Below are positions 5,058-5,497 of a stretch of 5,497 bases of DNA, piece by piece. The position numbers and the translations under genes are program-made. The DNA comes from Flavobacteriaceae bacterium (GTDB taxonomy: Bacteria > Bacteroidota > Bacteroidia > Flavobacteriales > Flavobacteriaceae). A model generated the notes under the pieces. It was not told the origin of the DNA. It ran no database searches and was given only the letters and a program-made list of their open reading frames with translations. The DNA lies in the NCBI GenBank assembly GCA_002401385.1, contig NVSY01000027.1:40304-45800 (forward strand). The letters are read 5' to 3'. The first letter of the stretch is position 1. Each line of letters opens with the position of its first letter.

Positions 5058-5497
5058 TTAGATTGTCATAGAAAAAACGCGTGTTCCTGGACGGTTTTCA
5101 ATCAAACGTAAATCAAAAGCCATACAGATGTTTCTTACAAACATACGTCCTTCCTCTTTTACTACAATTTTCTTATCATGAATTGTTAAAATACCATCAC
5201 TTTCCATTTCGCGCAAGCGCTCCTTAATGGCGTCAATTTCTTCTAATTGCAATGCTTCGTCTTCCCAAGAAGTTTCTAGTTGGCACATTAAATTTAAAAT
5301 ATGCTTACGCACAATTAAATCTTTATCTGTTAGTAAATGACCTCTATAAATTGGCAATCTACCTTCGTTTACTACACGTTGATAATCATTTAAGTCCTTT
5401 TCGTTTTGTGCAAAACTATACCAAGAATCACTGATAGAAGACATTCCTAATCCAATCATTAATTCCGTTTTACTAGCAGAATACCCCATAAAATTAC
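5058..5497 (-). CDS. hemN: Oxygen-independent coproporphyrinogen III oxidase, C-terminal part
   Basis: This radical SAM enzyme of heme synthesis converts coproporphyrinogen III to protoporphyrinogen IX without oxygen, in the cytoplasm. The frame is open to the right edge (the codons before the ATG at 5489 read Asn-Phe), so the start lies outside and roughly two thirds of a protein usually near 450 residues is missing, including the CxxxCxxC iron-sulfur site. Counting from that Met, the fragment shows the family's GLGMSSISD (13-21) and SFAQN (25-29) region, then EGRLPIYRGHLLTDKD (42-57), the HemN C-terminal domain, and RNICMAFD (119-126), close to the RNICMCFD of E. coli HemN. The two proteins align along the whole visible part by eye. 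The TAA stop is at 5058-5060. It converges with the hydrolase gene, separated by the repeat region and sharing the terminator at 4966-4997. Confidence 0.95.
   Translation of the reverse strand, partial: NFMGYSASKTELMIGLGMSSISDSWYSFAQNEKDLNDYQRVVNEGRLPIYRGHLLTDKDLIVRKHILNLMCQLETSWEDEALQLEEIDAIKERLREMESDGILTIHDKKIVVKEEGRMFVRNICMAFDLRLIENRPGTRVFSMTI

Noticed and set aside
5252..5434. Plus-strand open frame opposite hemN
   Set aside because: It lies entirely antisense to a clear HemN C-terminus and has no supporting signal.

Overview
The window looks like chromosomal DNA from a marine-type member of the Flavobacteriaceae (Bacteroidetes). The reasons are strong A+T richness, the absence of Shine-Dalgarno sequences before starts (A-rich leaders instead), one copy of the Bacteroidetes -7 promoter motif TAnnTTTG, a HemN C-terminus of Bacteroidetes type, and intergenic repeats of a style I associate from memory with flavobacterial genomes. 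The genus cannot be decided from this sequence.

Layout. At 1-735 (+) lies the 3' end of a gene that begins outside the window. It encodes an extracytoplasmic beta-rich protein anchored by one C-terminal membrane helix. At 840-1238 (+) is a small secreted mono-heme cytochrome c, which ends at a clean intrinsic terminator (1262-1291). At 1429-4002 (+) is a large secreted multidomain serine hydrolase of the alpha/beta-hydrolase (prolyl oligopeptidase/esterase-like) class. About 1.05 kb without a gene follows (4003-5057), unusually rich in repeats: 14-bp tandem repeats, a duplicated 3' cassette, an imperfect inverted repeat, two strong terminators and a 545-bp satellite of 7-bp units. The window closes with the 3' end of hemN on the minus strand (5058-5497), convergent with the hydrolase.

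How the genes relate. The membrane-anchored protein and the cytochrome share a strand and both act outside the cytoplasmic membrane, but a candidate promoter between them suggests the cytochrome can be transcribed alone. The hydrolase is a separate unit behind a terminator. HemN makes heme precursors and the cytochrome uses heme, but nothing in the layout shows that they are coordinated. I see no mobile element, CRISPR array, tRNA, rRNA or defence system. The most unusual structure is the heptamer satellite with its higher-order phrasing, together with signs that its whole intergenic cassette exists in two diverged copies.
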